NCBI GenBank assembly: GCA_002362145.1 | Contig: DETX01000005.1 | Location: 19,308 to 25,608 of the forward strand | DNA length: 6,301 nt | Reading direction: 5' to 3' | From: Clostridiales bacterium UBA3277 | GTDB lineage: Bacteria; Bacillota; Clostridia; Oscillospirales; Oscillospiraceae | In this document: positions 5,315 through 6,301 of the stretch, piece by piece | Layout of the letters: every line of letters starts with the position of its first letter | How positions within the stretch are numbered: position 1 is the stretch's first letter | Notes under the pieces: generated by a model | The model's input: only the letters and a program-made list of their open reading frames with translations | The model's database searches: none | What the model was told of the DNA's origin: nothing | Program-made: the position numbers and the translations under genes

Positions 5315-5344
5315 GCGGCGAAAGCAATGCTTTCGCCGCTTTTT
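5315..5344. terminator. bidirectional terminator shared by two convergent genes
   Basis: GCGGCGAAAGC (5315-5325) pairs perfectly with GCTTTCGCCGC (5329-5339) around a 3-nt AAT loop. TTTTT follows on the plus strand (5340-5344), and AAAAA at 5309-5313 gives a T-run on the minus strand. It begins 6 nt after the Veg-like stop codon and lies 67 nt beyond the amidohydrolase stop, so it ends both transcription units. Confidence 0.9.
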
Positions 5345-5411
5345 ATGGCAATCCCGCATAATGGAGCAAAAGATCCGTCGAAAACCGCAGTTCCCATTGT
5401 GCGGTGCCGCC

Positions 5412-6260
5412 TTAGAACTTTTTCCGGATTTCTTCGATCCCCGCCTCCAAAATCCGGTCCCGGTCCTCCCCCAGGGCATAACCCAGAAGATCATACTCCG
5501 TCATGCTCCCATGGGGCACCGCCCAGGCCCCGGCATCGGTCCCCGGCGCGATTTTCCCTCCCAGAGCGGCAAAGGCCCGGACATTTTCCAGGGCGCTTTC
5601 CAAAATCTGCTCCACCGCCCGCTGATCGAACCGGCCCTTTCCCCGGAGATTTCCAATGGTGGACAGGGTGGGCACCCAGACCGTTCCGGCCTCCGCCATG
5701 GCGGCAAGAGCCTCCCCATCCAGATAGGCCCCGTGCTCCACGGAGTCCACCCCCGCCCGGGCCGCCGCCTCCACACATCGGGCCCCGTTGGCATGGGCCA
5801 TGACGGAAAACCCCTCTTCATGGGCGATGTGGATGAGCTCTCCAATCTCTCCCGGCTCCAATCCTCCTTCGGTCAGGACCTCAAAGCGGTCAAAGTCCAT
5901 GAGGCCGGAGATCATAATCTTGATAAAATCCGCCCCCCGCTGCCGGGCACCGGCCACCAGCGCGGCATACTCCCCCAGATTTTCCCACCGGGTTCCAATG
6001 AAGCCTCCGTAGTGCCCGGCCTTGCACAGCGGCGCCAGGGGCGTCCGATACACGATGCCGTATTCCCCCGCCAGGTCCCGGGCCTTTTTCCCCGCGCCCC
6101 AGCGGTCCCCTCCGTCCCGGAGGTAGGAAAAGCCCAGCTTTTGGTATCTTTCCAGGATTCCCCGAATCCAGATTTCGTCCACCGCCGCGGAATGCCTGCC
6201 GATGGCACGTTTCCAGTCCACACCATCCAGGACCATGTGGATATGGCAGTCACAGACCAC
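5412..6260 (-). CDS. compact metal-dependent amidohydrolase (282 aa)
   Basis: The protein carries the residue set of the amidohydrolase TIM-barrel superfamily in order: HxH (H6, H8 in CDCHIHM), a lysine suitable for carbamylation (K114 in FIKIMISG), H156 (VMAHANG), H176 (VEHGAYLDG) and D242 (APGTDAGAW). This predicts a one- or two-metal hydrolase acting on an amide, cyclic amide or ester; the imidazolonepropionase/prolidase-like branch is closest by motif, but the substrate cannot be read from sequence. It begins five residues before the HxH, so it lacks the small N-terminal beta-sandwich half that most 380-450-aa relatives have. The start is a GTG at 6260 with GGAGG 7 nt upstream. It is a cytoplasmic protein with no signal peptide. 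It is encoded alone in the window, convergent with the Veg-like gene; 41 nt upstream are AT-rich and run off the window, so its promoter is not defined here. Confidence 0.88.
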   Translation of the reverse strand: MVCDCHIHMVLDGVDWKRAIGRHSAAVDEIWIRGILERYQKLGFSYLRDGGDRWGAGKKARDLAGEYGIVYRTPLAPLCKAGHYGGFIGTRWENLGEYAALVAGARQRGADFIKIMISGLMDFDRFEVLTEGGLEPGEIGELIHIAHEEGFSVMAHANGARCVEAAARAGVDSVEHGAYLDGEALAAMAEAGTVWVPTLSTIGNLRGKGRFDQRAVEQILESALENVRAFAALGGKIAPGTDAGAWAVPHGSMTEYDLLGYALGEDRDRILEAGIEEIRKKF

Positions 6261-6301
6261 AAAATCCCCTCCTTTTTGCTAATACTAAAATCTAATAAAA
6301 C

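Noticed and set aside
1..6301. tRNA, rRNA or CRISPR array
   Set aside because: No cloverleaf, ribosomal RNA core sequence or regularly spaced direct repeats were seen on either strand.

Overview
The window reads as a GC-rich, low-GC-branch-derived (Firmicutes) genome, most likely a gut Clostridia/Oscillospiraceae-type bacterium. This is inferred from strong AGGAGG-type ribosome binding sites in front of nearly every gene, hairpin-plus-T terminators, PBSX-type phage genes and a Veg-like small gene. No 16S or other taxonomic marker is present, so the taxon is an inference.

Region 1 (1-4566, minus strand) is a phage head-morphogenesis module, transcribed right to left: short TerS-like protein (4566-4252), terminase large subunit (4255-3002), portal (2985-1840), prohead protease with a Cys/His-rich insert (1827-934) and the first 197 codons of a major capsid protein (593 to the left edge). 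From TerS to the protease the genes are packed with overlaps or gaps of 12-16 nt. Together they would build a procapsid (portal, protease, capsid) and pump DNA into it (TerS/TerL). The exception is the 340-nt gap between protease and capsid. It holds a 161-bp element (647-807) with 19-bp terminal inverted repeats, a CTTA duplication and three internal hairpins, which I read as a MITE inserted in the operon, plus a second inverted repeat next to it.

Region 2 (4567-5054) carries no convincing gene. It has a perfect 14-bp-stem bidirectional terminator (4600-4631), an AT-rich stretch (4632-4847) and a good forward promoter (TGGAAA-17-TATAAT with extended -10, 4848-4876). That promoter feeds a leader of about 170 nt. 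The leader contains a 43-bp near-perfect palindrome (4996-5038) built from the same terminal sequences as the MITE and lying three bases before the Shine-Dalgarno sequence.

Region 3 (5055-6260) looks like host chromosome: a Veg-like 84-aa protein on the plus strand and a compact 282-aa metal-dependent amidohydrolase on the minus strand, converging on a shared bidirectional terminator (5315-5344).

The most interesting points are these: the head module lies about 400 bp from host-like genes with no integrase or lysogeny genes in between; its TerS lacks room for a DNA-binding domain; and two loci share an inverted-repeat family, one in the capsid operon and one in a leader where it may compete with a Shine-Dalgarno-sequestering hairpin. 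A remnant or domesticated (PBSX- or GTA-like) packaging module is a reasonable hypothesis but is not shown by this window alone.
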